This document shows, piece by piece, positions 51,666 to 61,900 of a stretch of DNA of 64,000 nt. This stretch comes from Helicobacter_B zhangjianzhongii (GTDB taxonomy: Bacteria > Campylobacterota > Campylobacteria > Campylobacterales > Helicobacteraceae). The stretch is taken from positions 204,227 through 268,226 of the forward strand of contig NZ_JANURN010000003.1 in the NCBI RefSeq assembly GCF_030249855.1. The letters run 5' to 3'. The stretch's first letter is position 1; each line of letters starts with the position of its first letter. A program made the position numbers and the translations under genes. The notes beneath the pieces are model-generated. The model was not told the origin of the DNA. It saw nothing but the letters and a program-made list of their open reading frames with translations, and did no database searches.

Positions 51666-53744
51666 ATGGCAAGAAAAACTCCTTTAGAAAAGATTCGAAA
51701 CATTGGGATTGCTGCCCATATTGATGCTGGTAAAACAACAACATCAGAGAGAATTTTATTTTATACAGGCGTAAGCCACAAAATCGGTGAAGTGCATGAT
51801 GGTGCTGCCACGATGGATTGGATGGAGCAAGAAAAAGAGCGCGGAATCACAATCACTTCTGCTGCGACAACTTGCTTTTGGAAAGATCATCAAATAAATC
51901 TTATCGACACCCCCGGACATGTGGATTTTACCATTGAGGTAGAGAGGTCTATGCGCGTGCTTGATGGAGCTGTGGCTGTATTTTGCTCTGTGGGTGGCGT
52001 GCAACCACAGAGTGAAACAGTATGGCGACAAGCAAATAAATATGGTGTCCCACGCCTTGTGTTTGTCAATAAAATGGACCGCATCGGGGCAAATTTCTAC
52101 AATGTAGAAAATCAAATCAAAGAACGCTTGAAAGCCAATCCCATCCCAATCAATATTCCCATTGGGGCTGAAGATAATTTCAAGGGTGTTGTTGATTTGA
52201 TTCAGATGAAAGCTATCGTATGGAATGACGAAACTATGGGGGCGCAATACGATATAGAAGAGATTCCTGCTGATTTACGGGAAAAAGCAGCCGCCTATCG
52301 AGAAAAGCTTATAGAAGCAGCCGCGGAGCAAGATGAAGCACTAATGGAAAAATATCTTGGCGGAGAAGAGCTTAGTATAGAAGAAATAAAGCAAGGTATC
52401 AAACTTGGCTGCCATAATATGAGCCTAATCCCTATGCTATGTGGTTCAAGCTTTAAGAATAAAGGTGTCCAAACACTGCTTGATGCTGTTGTAGATATCT
52501 TGCCCGCGCCAACAGAAGTAACCAATATCAAAGGCATAGATCCAAAAAATGAAGAAGAAATCTTTGTAGAATCCAGCAATAAAGGCGAATTCGCTGGGCT
52601 TGCTTTCAAAATTATGACAGATCCATTTGTTGGGCAACTTACATTTGTGCGTGTCTATCGGGGTATGCTTGAGTCTGGTAGCTATGTGCTAAACTCCACA
52701 AAGGGCAAGAAAGAGCGCGTGGGGCGATTGCTCAAAATGCACTCAAACAAGCGAGAAGATATTAAAGAAGTATATGCGGGTGAGATTTGTGCCTTTGTGG
52801 GACTCAAAGAGACACTCACAGGCGATACACTCTGCGATGAAAAACGCCCTGTCATACTCGAGCGTATGGAGTTCCCAGAGCCTGTTATACATATCGCCGT
52901 TGAGCCAAAAACAAAAGCCGATCAAGAAAAAATGGCAGTGGCACTCGGCAAGCTCGCAGAAGAAGATCCAAGCTTCCGTGTCAGCACACAAGAGGAGACA
53001 GGACAAACACTTATTGGTGGTATGGGCGAGCTTCACCTAGAAATCATTGTCGATCGCTTGAAAAGAGAGTTTAAAGTCGAAGCAACTATTGGTCAGCCAC
53101 AAGTAGCCTATCGAGAGACAATACGAGGTAGTGTAACACAGGAATGCAAGTATGCCAAACAATCCGGTGGGCGCGGACAATATGGACATGTCCATATCAA
53201 ACTTGAGCCAAAAGAAGCTGGAACCGGCTATGAATTTATCAATGAAATTAGCGGTGGTGTAATCCCCAAGGAATATATCCCAGCAGTTGATAAAGGGATT
53301 CAAGAAGCTATGCAAAATGGTGTGTTAGCTGGCTATCCGGTGGTAGATTGTAAAGTTACTCTCTATGATGGGAGCTACCACGATGTGGATTCTAGTGAAA
53401 TGGCGTTTAAAATAGCTGGCTCTATGGCGTTTAAAGATGCGTGTCGCAAGGCTAGCGCGGTCCTACTAGAGCCACTAATGAAAGTAGAAGTAGAAGTGCC
53501 AGAAGAGTATATGGGCGATGTTATTGGCGACCTTAATCGCAGGCGCGGTCAAATCAACTCTATGGATGATCGAATGGGGCTGAAAATTGTCAATGCCTTT
53601 GTTCCACTTGCAGAAATGTTTGGCTATTCTACAGATTTGCGGTCAGCTACACAGGGGCGAGGCACATACACGATGGAATTTGACCACTATGGCGAAGTCC
53701 CAAGCAATACAGCAAAAGATATTATCGATAAGCGCAATGGCTAA
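51666..53744 (+). CDS. fusA: Elongation factor G
   Basis: A 692-residue translocase with AHIDAGKTTTSERILFYTG, DTPGHVDFTIEVERSM and NKMDRIGANF, plus the C-terminal domains (GGRGQYGHVHIKLEP, EVEVPEEYMGDVIGDLNRRRG). ATG 51666 gives the standard start MARKTPLEKIRNIG; seven upstream codons overlap rpsG and are not used. Confidence 0.99.
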   Translation: MARKTPLEKIRNIGIAAHIDAGKTTTSERILFYTGVSHKIGEVHDGAATMDWMEQEKERGITITSAATTCFWKDHQINLIDTPGHVDFTIEVERSMRVLDGAVAVFCSVGGVQPQSETVWRQANKYGVPRLVFVNKMDRIGANFYNVENQIKERLKANPIPINIPIGAEDNFKGVVDLIQMKAIVWNDETMGAQYDIEEIPADLREKAAAYREKLIEAAAEQDEALMEKYLGGEELSIEEIKQGIKLGCHNMSLIPMLCGSSFKNKGVQTLLDAVVDILPAPTEVTNIKGIDPKNEEEIFVESSNKGEFAGLAFKIMTDPFVGQLTFVRVYRGMLESGSYVLNSTKGKKERVGRLLKMHSNKREDIKEVYAGEICAFVGLKETLTGDTLCDEKRPVILERMEFPEPVIHIAVEPKTKADQEKMAVALGKLAEEDPSFRVSTQEETGQTLIGGMGELHLEIIVDRLKREFKVEATIGQPQVAYRETIRGSVTQECKYAKQSGGRGQYGHVHIKLEPKEAGTGYEFINEISGGVIPKEYIPAVDKGIQEAMQNGVLAGYPVVDCKVTLYDGSYHDVDSSEMAFKIAGSMAFKDACRKASAVLLEPLMKVEVEVPEEYMGDVIGDLNRRRGQINSMDDRMGLKIVNAFVPLAEMFGYSTDLRSATQGRGTYTMEFDHYGEVPSNTAKDIIDKRNG

Positions 53745-53753
53745 ATTCTAGCT

Positions 53754-54554
53754 ATGGGACACTGCGATGCTTTAGATAGCATTTTTTATACAAGCACACA
53801 AAGTCCTATCTTCTCTCATTTTCCCATTGATTTTGTCCAAACTTGCGCCCTTGGTGGCGTAAGCCAAGCACCTTTCACAGGCTGCAATCTCGCTTATCAT
53901 ACGGGCGATTTAGCCGAGTCTGTTACCACCAATCGCAAACACATTCTACGATATTTTGGTGAGAACAAGCAGCTTTTATGGTGTGATCAAATCCACTCCG
54001 CACACATTGCCGATGCAACAGACCCAAACATAATCCACTCCCTTGCCGCTGGCACAATCCAAGCCGATGGGATTATTTGTGCTAGTCCATCGCATATCGC
54101 ACTCATTATGGTCGCGGATTGCAACCCCATTATAATCTACAGCCCACAGGACAATATCTTCGCACTTTTGCACGCTGGACGCGCCGGGGTATGCGGCCAG
54201 ATACTCACAAAAGGGGTAGAAGCATTAGCGCAAAAGGGAGTAGATTCGCGCGATATGTATGTATTTATCGGCTCATCTATACGAGTCTGTTGCTATGAAA
54301 TCAGCCCATCGCTAGCTAGGCAAATCGCAAGCGCATTTGGTGAAAAATACATACACACACGCAATGGATCTACCACCTTAGATCTCGTTGCAATGTTACA
54401 AGATGAGTGCAATGCCCTAGGGATAGACAAAAAGCACCTTGAGATTTTAGATTCTTGCACAGCGTGCGATGAGCGGCTATTCTCCTATCGCAGAGCAAGC
54501 AAAGCTCAAGCACAAACAGGACGCTTTGGGATTTTAGCAAGCCTACGCCACTAG
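53754..54554 (+). CDS. PgeF/YfiH-type multicopper-oxidase-like (laccase-domain) protein
   Basis: A 266-residue protein of the PgeF family, with GVSQAPFTGCNLAYHTGD, WCDQIHSAHI, MVADCNPIIIYSP, LLHAGRAGVCG and the C-terminal CTACDERLFSYRR. Members are cytoplasmic enzymes that deaminate or remove wrongly built peptidoglycan precursors or act on purine nucleosides. The usual HAGWRG reads HAGRAG here, a small deviation. It follows fusA by nine bases and faces the end of the last operon. Confidence 0.9.
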   Translation: MGHCDALDSIFYTSTQSPIFSHFPIDFVQTCALGGVSQAPFTGCNLAYHTGDLAESVTTNRKHILRYFGENKQLLWCDQIHSAHIADATDPNIIHSLAAGTIQADGIICASPSHIALIMVADCNPIIIYSPQDNIFALLHAGRAGVCGQILTKGVEALAQKGVDSRDMYVFIGSSIRVCCYEISPSLARQIASAFGEKYIHTRNGSTTLDLVAMLQDECNALGIDKKHLEILDSCTACDERLFSYRRASKAQAQTGRFGILASLRH

Positions 54555-54564
54555 CCAGATGCTC

Positions 54565-55146
54565 TTATATTTTTCCCACACCTATATCTTGGAGATTTTG
54601 TATATAGCCCACAATATCAAGTCTGCCAAAGTTATCAATATCAATTTCAATATAATTGCCATCTTTAATAAGACTCTCATTGTATCTCTTGCTTAAAAAG
54701 TCTATGACCTGATTGCTAGAGCCACGCAAATGCAGGTTTAAATCGCGCAAAGATTCTATATATCTACCATAAATTAGCACATCTATAAGGCTAAATATAG
54801 AATCCTTTTTCTTTTCTATTAACTCATTTTTTTCATAACCACTATATACGATAATGCCTAAATCTATCGTTTTTATCAAAGACACAAGTTTATATAACTC
54901 ATCATATTGATAGAAAGGCTCACCCCCTAGAATTGTAACGGCTTGTATCGGCAGTGTTGTAGAATCTTTTTGCGCTTTAATGCGATGAAAGATAGATTCT
55001 ATATCCATAGCAAAACCGCCTTTACTATCCCAAGTGTGTGTATTCCAGCAACCTTTGCAGCGGATCGGGCAGCCTTGTGTCCATATCACAAAACTTGGCT
55101 CAAAGCCATAGATATGTGAGTGTTCCTTTAGACTTGAGAGCTGCAT
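54565..55146 (-). CDS. Radical SAM protein, NrdG-activase-like, last gene of the conflict-type operon
   Basis: A 193-residue protein with the short 4Fe-4S radical SAM layout: FVIWTQGCPIRCKGCWNTHTW (Cx3CxxC) and TILGGEPFYQ. The size and the WTQGC motif match NrdG-like activases and similar single-domain proteins that modify small partners. ATG 55146 follows the DUF1257-like stop by seven bases and has AGGG upstream; ATG 55176 would overlap the preceding gene. In this operon it could modify the DUF2997-like or DUF1257-like neighbour, but that is a guess. Confidence 0.8.
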   Translation of the reverse strand: MQLSSLKEHSHIYGFEPSFVIWTQGCPIRCKGCWNTHTWDSKGGFAMDIESIFHRIKAQKDSTTLPIQAVTILGGEPFYQYDELYKLVSLIKTIDLGIIVYSGYEKNELIEKKKDSIFSLIDVLIYGRYIESLRDLNLHLRGSSNQVIDFLSKRYNESLIKDGNYIEIDIDNFGRLDIVGYIQNLQDIGVGKI

Positions 55147-55153
55147 ATTTGCC

Positions 55154-55576
55154 CTATGCATACCGCACACATACAAGCTGAATTTTATCGCCTTTTTTTA
55201 CTTCCTTGACTTTGTAGCCCTGCTTCTTGGCTTTTTCAATGATTTGGGCTTTTTGCGCTTCTTTAAAGGCTTCTAGTCTTTCTCTTCCTTTCCTTGCTTC
55301 TTCCTCTAATCTCTCTTTTTCTAATCTCTCTAGCTTTGTTTTATAGATTCTTAAATATGCTGTATTTACAGATTCTACAAAACTTCTTTCATCTATATGA
55401 TCGCTGTAATAATTCACACTAAAATGCGTGTCTCTTTGCGTGTATGTTATGCCATAGCCTATTTGTGCAATGATTTGATTGCCTTGGTCTATATACTGGC
55501 AATTACTCGCTTTCAATGCTTCTATCAAACACTCTCTATCAATAATTGGTATCCTTGTGGTAACTCTTCTGCTCAT
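55154..55576 (-). CDS. DUF1257 (Ycf35)-like protein
   Basis: A 140-residue protein starting MSRRVTTRIPIIDRECLIEALKASNCQYI, like the N-terminus of DUF1257/Ycf35, and carrying a central charged coiled coil (ERLEKERLEEEARKGRERLE). The function is unknown. The family is found beside DUF2997 and Ycf46-type ATPases, as here. Its start overlaps the stop of the DUF2997-like gene (ATGA). Confidence 0.65.
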   Translation of the reverse strand: MSRRVTTRIPIIDRECLIEALKASNCQYIDQGNQIIAQIGYGITYTQRDTHFSVNYYSDHIDERSFVESVNTAYLRIYKTKLERLEKERLEEEARKGRERLEAFKEAQKAQIIEKAKKQGYKVKEVKKGDKIQLVCVRYA

Positions 55577-55776
55577 TTTTTGCTCCTTAATGTAACTTGC
55601 TGTGTTTGTGAAACTTTTTGATAATATTCATCTGTCTTTTTGTCGCTTTCTATATCCATATCTTCGCTAAGTAGGGCTTCTATCTCGCCCATACACGCTT
55701 CACCCTTTATGCCCTCACTCTTTAACTCTAGGCTGCCATCTTCATTGATTGTTATGATGATTTTCTCTTCTTTCAT
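55573..55776 (-). CDS. DUF2997-like small protein
   Basis: A 67-residue acidic protein: EEKIIITINEDGSLELKSEGIKGEACM, then EIEALL and TDEYYQ. The pattern of a beta hairpin, GIKGxxCxxEIEALL and a C-terminal EYY fits DUF2997. The single cysteine in KGEAC is conserved in that family as I recall it and may be the site acted on by the partner radical SAM protein. AAGGA before ATG 55776 overlaps the previous stop. Confidence 0.7.
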   Translation of the reverse strand: MKEEKIIITINEDGSLELKSEGIKGEACMGEIEALLSEDMDIESDKKTDEYYQKVSQTQQVTLRSKK

Positions 55777-55778
55777 AT

Positions 55779-57938
55779 TTATCCTTTCTGTTGTGATGAG
55801 TCTTGTTGTCTTATGCTGAGTTTTGCTTTAAGCCTTTGTGCCTCTTGTTTTGCCATCTCTACTTCACTCCAAAGGCTAATCTCTAAAAGCCGCTCATTTT
55901 TATCATTTTTATCCTCCTTTAATACACCTGTGTTTGGGCAATCTTCTTTTGGTATAGGTATGTTTATTTCACGCTTTGCTGTGCTTTTCTTGTCATACAT
56001 GTAGTTCAAAGATGATTCAGATTCTTTAGAATCCTTTTCATCGTAGTGAAACTTTTCGTATTTAGTCTCTAAGTCATTATTTAAACTCTTAAGTTTATCT
56101 TCATCTTTTTGCAGTTTTTCTTTTTCTGTTTTTATATGCTTGTCTAGAGCTTCTTTGTTTTTCTTTTCTGTATCATAGGCGTTGTTTCTAGAATTTAGGG
56201 TTTGCGTGGTTTGACTTAGCCTAGATTCTATATCTGTATTTTTATCTTTAGAATCTTGTGGCGTGTTTAGCTCGTTTTGTAGATTATCGCACTCCTTGTG
56301 CAGATTCTGTATATCTTCTTGCATAGAATCTAGATTTGCTTCTTTAGCTTTATATTCTTTTTCTTTGTTGATTAGCTCTTTTCGCTTCGCTTCGCAATCT
56401 TGTTGCAATCTTTGTATCTTTTCTACTAGCTCATTTTTGCTTATCTGCCATTTATCATACTCTTTTGCTTCATCAAGCTTTGAATTTATCTCGCCACTAT
56501 TTTCACTAATGGTGTTTGCAAACTCTTGCAAGTCTTTTATGTAGCTTTGTGTAGAATCTATATTGAGAGTTTCAAGAGTAGCTTTATCTTTTATCTCATT
56601 TAGCTTTGTGGCTATGTCTTTTAGATTTGTATTTTTGCCTAAGAAAAATTGCTTAAATGATTTCTTGACACCTTCTAGCAATGCCCCAAAGCCTTCAAGC
56701 TCTTTTTGCTTTTCTTGTGTTTTTTCTATATCCTTTAATGCTTCATTTATCGCATTATGCAAGGCTTTATGTGTATTATCCCATTCATTGTATAAATTTG
56801 CTTTTGTAAAATGTGCTGGTGTGTAAAAGGGAATAACATCAAAGCTATATGAAACCTTACAAGTATGTGGATATTTATCCTGCCATATTTGTGTGTAGTC
56901 CAGGTCTTGTCTCTCAAGCTCATCTTTATCCAAAAATTCCTCACATTGTATAGAATCTGTGTGGGTTATGCTTTGTTCTACCTTTGCAGTTGTGCCATCT
57001 AAATAATGCAGCGTTTTATCTATGAGTTCATTTAGGGCTACTTCGTGTACAAAAGTCTTTGTGATGACAATGGATTCTCTTAGTTTTTTAAACATTGTAT
57101 TTTGCGTGTCATTAAGGCTTAAGCGATACAACAATGCATTGTTATCACTTAGAAAAATATCTGTATCTATGCTATCAAAGCCGATATTTGTAATGACAAA
57201 GTTGCTTGTGGTGCTGTTTTCTAAAATTTCATCACTCAAAATTTTAGAGTCTTGTAAGAGAAAATTACACGCTTCAAAATCTTGCAATAAATCTATAAGT
57301 GGTGAATTTTCTTGTAGTTGTATGAGAGCATTGCTTTTTCTTTGTGATATAGAATCTGTTATAAACTCTGTATCAAAGTCATTTTGAAAAGGGGATATAA
57401 AGTCTTTTTGATTTATTTCTTTTATTTCTTTTTCCTGCCCTGCGATATATTCTTTTTTTGCGTCTTTCCAAAAGCAAGTGATGAAGTAATGCCAAAAATC
57501 ATTGCATTGATTAGAATCTAGCTCTAAAAAAAGCTGGTTAGATTCTATATCAAAATCTTTTGTGCTAAAAAAGCCTTGAATGTTTTTATTCTTTTGTATT
57601 AACACAAAGCTTCCCGCAAGGTTTTCTCCTATACGCACAAGGCTGTGGTGTGAAATCTCTTGTAGTGTATTTTGATCTTTTGTATAGATATAGATTCTAG
57701 TGTTGTCTGCAATTTTTGACACAAGCCTTAGAATCTCAGGGTCTAAAAATGGTGTGTAAAGGCATATTATAGAATCTTGTGCGGTTTGCAAAGCCTCTAG
57801 CATAGATCCTTTTATTGCCCGCGTAGATTCTATGCTTAATTTTTGCTTAGGCTCACTAGAATCCACCCATACATTTTTTATAACACTATTCCCATAATCT
57901 TTTGTGATTTCTCTATGGCTGTTTGCTATTGTATCCAT
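55779..57938 (-). CDS. Large coiled-coil protein with PLD-like N-terminal region
   Basis: A 719-residue protein. Residues about 30-160 (SMLEALQTAQDSIICLYTPF, LRLVSKIADNTRIYIYTKD, NIQGFFSTKDFDI) resemble a phospholipase D-like fold, but the HxK catalytic motif is not seen, so it may be inactive. Residues about 390-640 are a long charged coiled coil (ELVEKIQRLQQDCEAKRKEL, LQKDEDKLKSLNNDLETKY), probably for assembly. I know no named family. Its ATG overlaps the previous stop (TAATG), so it is translated together with the 340-residue protein. Confidence 0.65.
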   Translation of the reverse strand: MDTIANSHREITKDYGNSVIKNVWVDSSEPKQKLSIESTRAIKGSMLEALQTAQDSIICLYTPFLDPEILRLVSKIADNTRIYIYTKDQNTLQEISHHSLVRIGENLAGSFVLIQKNKNIQGFFSTKDFDIESNQLFLELDSNQCNDFWHYFITCFWKDAKKEYIAGQEKEIKEINQKDFISPFQNDFDTEFITDSISQRKSNALIQLQENSPLIDLLQDFEACNFLLQDSKILSDEILENSTTSNFVITNIGFDSIDTDIFLSDNNALLYRLSLNDTQNTMFKKLRESIVITKTFVHEVALNELIDKTLHYLDGTTAKVEQSITHTDSIQCEEFLDKDELERQDLDYTQIWQDKYPHTCKVSYSFDVIPFYTPAHFTKANLYNEWDNTHKALHNAINEALKDIEKTQEKQKELEGFGALLEGVKKSFKQFFLGKNTNLKDIATKLNEIKDKATLETLNIDSTQSYIKDLQEFANTISENSGEINSKLDEAKEYDKWQISKNELVEKIQRLQQDCEAKRKELINKEKEYKAKEANLDSMQEDIQNLHKECDNLQNELNTPQDSKDKNTDIESRLSQTTQTLNSRNNAYDTEKKNKEALDKHIKTEKEKLQKDEDKLKSLNNDLETKYEKFHYDEKDSKESESSLNYMYDKKSTAKREINIPIPKEDCPNTGVLKEDKNDKNERLLEISLWSEVEMAKQEAQRLKAKLSIRQQDSSQQKG

Positions 57939-58960
57939 TATTTTTTCTCCATTGGCAATAAATCATTTATTGCATAATAATGCCAAAAGGCTGTTTTATC
58001 CTTTTCTTGTTTGAGTGAAGATTCTAAGTCCTTTATATACTCTTTTTTATTTGCAGTTTGTAAAAACTCACTTAAACCTTTGTGTTTAATATAAGATTCT
58101 AGTTTAGAATCTAAATCATCTTGTGTGAGATAGGACTCGCTTAAATCTTTTAATAAGCAAAGAGTTAAGATATATTTTGCATCGCTCTCTTCCTTTGGAT
58201 AGAGTGGCATTTTGCTAAATGTAAAATCTTTTACCGTGCAATTTGCCATTAATGTGCGTATATCTTTTATAACTTGTTCCTCCAAAAATTCGTTTAATTC
58301 ATTTTCATCGATTCTATATGCTAGATTTGTTTTATCCCAATTAGGACCTAAGGCTTGTTCGTATTTTTGTATAAAGCTTTGCGTGTCTAAAAAGTTTTCA
58401 TCTGCTTCAATGGCAATCCCATTTAGCTCTTCTTTGTCTTGTATCACATTGCCTTTGCTGTCAATTTCATAGAATCTTTGATAGGTTATATGAGATTGTG
58501 TAGTGCCATTTTTTTGTATTTTGGCGGTTGTTGTGATGATTTTATCTAGTCTTTTGTTTTTATCATCAAGCAGCAAATATGGGTCATTACCAAAATCTAT
58601 TTGCTCTAATTCTGTCTCATCTTCATTTACTTTTTCCCTTTTTACCTTAAAGATTCTGTTATCAAAAATGTCATCATCAAGGCTAAAGTCTATTTTGTAT
58701 TTACCGCATTCTTTTATGTATCTTTGCTTAGTTTCTATAAGCTTTTTACCTTCTTTTGTAAGGCTATTATTAGAATCTAAAAAGCCAAGATTTTGCATTT
58801 CTCTTTTTGCTCTTGTTTGTAGTGGCTCTTCAAAAAGCACTTCATTTTTCTGTAAAGATTCTAAAAACGCTGCCATATCGCTTGCATTATGCAGCACTTC
58901 AATTTCTAAAAATGCATAGCCACTTTGTAGCGTTATTGTATGACTTAATTCTATTTTCAT
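57938..58960 (-). CDS. Uncharacterised protein of the conflict-type operon
   Basis: A 340-residue protein, soluble and rich in Lys, Glu and Asp, with no membrane helix. The sequence LTKEGKKLIETK near residue 65 resembles part of a winged-helix domain and the C-terminus LKQEKDKTAFWHYYAINDLL is helical. No catalytic motif is visible. It overlaps the helicase stop (ATGA) and the next start (TAATG), so it is fixed between the helicase and the coiled-coil protein, and a physical link to either is likely. Confidence 0.6.
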   Translation of the reverse strand: MKIELSHTITLQSGYAFLEIEVLHNASDMAAFLESLQKNEVLFEEPLQTRAKREMQNLGFLDSNNSLTKEGKKLIETKQRYIKECGKYKIDFSLDDDIFDNRIFKVKREKVNEDETELEQIDFGNDPYLLLDDKNKRLDKIITTTAKIQKNGTTQSHITYQRFYEIDSKGNVIQDKEELNGIAIEADENFLDTQSFIQKYEQALGPNWDKTNLAYRIDENELNEFLEEQVIKDIRTLMANCTVKDFTFSKMPLYPKEESDAKYILTLCLLKDLSESYLTQDDLDSKLESYIKHKGLSEFLQTANKKEYIKDLESSLKQEKDKTAFWHYYAINDLLPMEKK

Positions 58961-61900
58961 TTACTCCCTTTATGTAGTGTATCTTTGTGGTGCAATGCAA
59001 ACTGCTTTAGCATATCATCTCTGCATTTCCTAAAAAAATCATATTTTCCCACTATCACAAGTTGAAATTTTGCTCTTGTGATACCGACATTTAAGCGGTT
59101 TGGATTATCTAAAAAGCCAATTTTATCTGTATTTACCATTGAGAGAAACACAATATCAGCTTCTTGCCCTTGAAACTTATCTACGGTGCAAAGCTTCATT
59201 TGTATCTTTGTGCCATTCCACTCTTTAGTAAAGTCTGTGCTCTTATGCTTTAATCCTGTGTATTTTTGTAGCTTAGATTCTAAGATTCTAGTTTGTCCCT
59301 TATAAAAACTTAGCACAGCTATACTCCAAGTTTCATTTAAAGGATGTGGATTTTTACTCGCAAAATCTATAAAGGCTTGAAGTTCTTTTATAAGAATCTC
59401 TGCTTCTTTTTCATTTCTACCTCTATAACTCTTGCCATCTACATTTATCCATACACTTCGCTTTTTATATCTTGTGTAGCTCCATTCTCGCTCTAATTCT
59501 GGTAAATCCTGCAAAGCATTCGCTTCTTTATAGAACTGCTCTCGTGGAAAGCGTGAAATATCTGTGTGCATTCTGCCTTGTGTGCTTAGTATGCTATGCC
59601 TTTTTTCTAGCTCATCTTTTGTAAAGCCACTGCGGATAGCAGAGTCTTCTCTCTCACTTCGCCTATCGCTCACACCTTTAATCAAAGATTCTAAGATTGA
59701 AGGCAGGGCAATATTTGCAATACTTGAGATTTTATTGCGGATAAGGTTTCTATCTTTATGACTTTTTGGGAGTAACTCATCAATTGTTTTTGTATATGAT
59801 TGATTTTTATTTTTAGCCTTATTGGAATCTGAAAAGGTCCTTAACTCAAACTCCCTACTAAGTCGCCAAGCAATCTCACTAGCAAAGCTTCTCTCTTGTC
59901 TATACTCCTTAATCGCTTTAAGAAAAGATTCTAAATCTCTATCTCTACTATCAAACATTAACTTCGTATTTTTATGTCTGTATTGATATTGATACAATAA
60001 AGAAAGATTGCTAAAGTCTATAAAATCGCTTGGGATAAGGCTTTTTAATGGACTGTGTAGCAAATCTTTTTCTACTAGATTTTCATCATAAAAAATCCAA
60101 TGTTTGCTGAGATTGTCAAAATATGAAGAAGTTTGTAAGTCTTCAATGTAGCCAACTTCTAATTTAGAATTTAGCACACCAAAAGTATCTCTTTTTTTCT
60201 CTCTTCTTATTGTAATTTCTTTCTGTATAATCTCTAGAATCCTACTTGATACGCCCATAGCAATTTTTATATTAAAGCCATTATCTTTATAGATTTTTGC
60301 TAATAAATAAAGCAAGAAGCAAGATTGTTGATAGCTAGGTTCTAAAGAGTCGAAGCTTTTATTGCTTTTATTGTATCCCAAAGCAAGATTGCTGATATTA
60401 TTCTCTAGCTCATCTCTATCTACAAATGGACTAAGTTGCCTTGTATCACCTACGATAATCCACTTTTTCGCATACATTGCTGGGACTAGAAACTCTTGAA
60501 AAGTCGTTTTTGAAGACTCATCAATGATTAAATAATCAAAGTCAGGCATTATTGGTTTTATAAATTTTTGATGCTTTTTGTTGCCTTTTCTATTTTGTTC
60601 AAAGCCAGGGTATTTCAAAATCCCAATTGTTGTGCCACATACGAGATTAGCGCACTGCATAAAGAATTTTAAGCCAATTTTGCCTTGATTGTTTTCATCG
60701 TTAGAATCTTTTTCTATATCATCATAAACGCTATACTTTTCAAGCAATGAACCTTCATAATTTCTACCAAAATCACCGAGTCTAAATTCCTTTACCTCTT
60801 CACTCAAAGCCCCTTCCCTTCCTACTCTTATGGGGAATATATTGAGCTTTTCTATGAGATTTTTCTCTTTTAATCTCTCTAGCACATTGTCTATTGCGAT
60901 ATGTGTTGAGCCACACAGCAGCACTCTTTTATTTTGTTTGATAATTTGCGCGATAAGCTCTAAAATAGTCGTAGTTTTGCCACTGCCCGGAGGTCCCTCC
61001 AGCAGGGCAAAGTCTGTTGTATTGAGTGCTTGTTGTATGAACTTTCGCTGAATGTCAGCACCCTTTCTATTCTCATCTGTTAGCACTTCCCATTCTGTAA
61101 TATTTGTTGTTTTAGAATCTTGTGTTAGCCAATTTATTTTATCTTTTTTCCTTGAAGCAAAAAGATCTAAGAGTGTATGGCTTTGGGATAGTGGCATTTC
61201 TCTAAGGTTTTGTATAGCATTTTTTTGACATTTAAGTGTATGGGGTTTTGGCTTTGTCTTTAGTATAGAATCTTGCCTCGGAAGTATTGGTCTGTTTTTA
61301 TATCGCAACTCAATGATAAACTCATCTCTATCCACAACTCTCACTTCGCATTCTTGTGGCTTTTTATGTCCATCTAAATGTGCTACAACTTTAGAATCCA
61401 AAAAGAAACGCAAAGGCGATTCTATCTCATCTTCATCTTCTTTTTCACTATCATCTTTTAGCAGCTTGATATGACACCCTTTATCTTCAATCTTTCTTAG
61501 AGTATAGGATATTCCATTCTTATCATACAATCTTGCTTTATCACCTAGCTTTTTTATATCTTTTATGAATACTTGTTTAGAATCTAAATCCACCTCTCCG
61601 CTACCAAGCCACACTGCAAGCTTTTTAGCTTGTATATCATCACCACTCCACGATATTTTTTTAATCGTATTGCTTGCTAGCTTTTGCCTATCCCTATCAT
61701 TTAGCCCTAAAGAATCCAAGCAAATAAACCCTCTATCGCTAGAATCTAGCCTCTCGCTATCTTGCATTCCAGCCCCACTCTCACCTGCAAGATTGCAAAG
61801 CGCATACAACGCCCATTTGCCTTGTGCTATATCGCCAGCTTTTAGGTGTATTATTACTTTTTCATCATTGTCTAAAGCAATAAACAGCTTTTCATCATAA

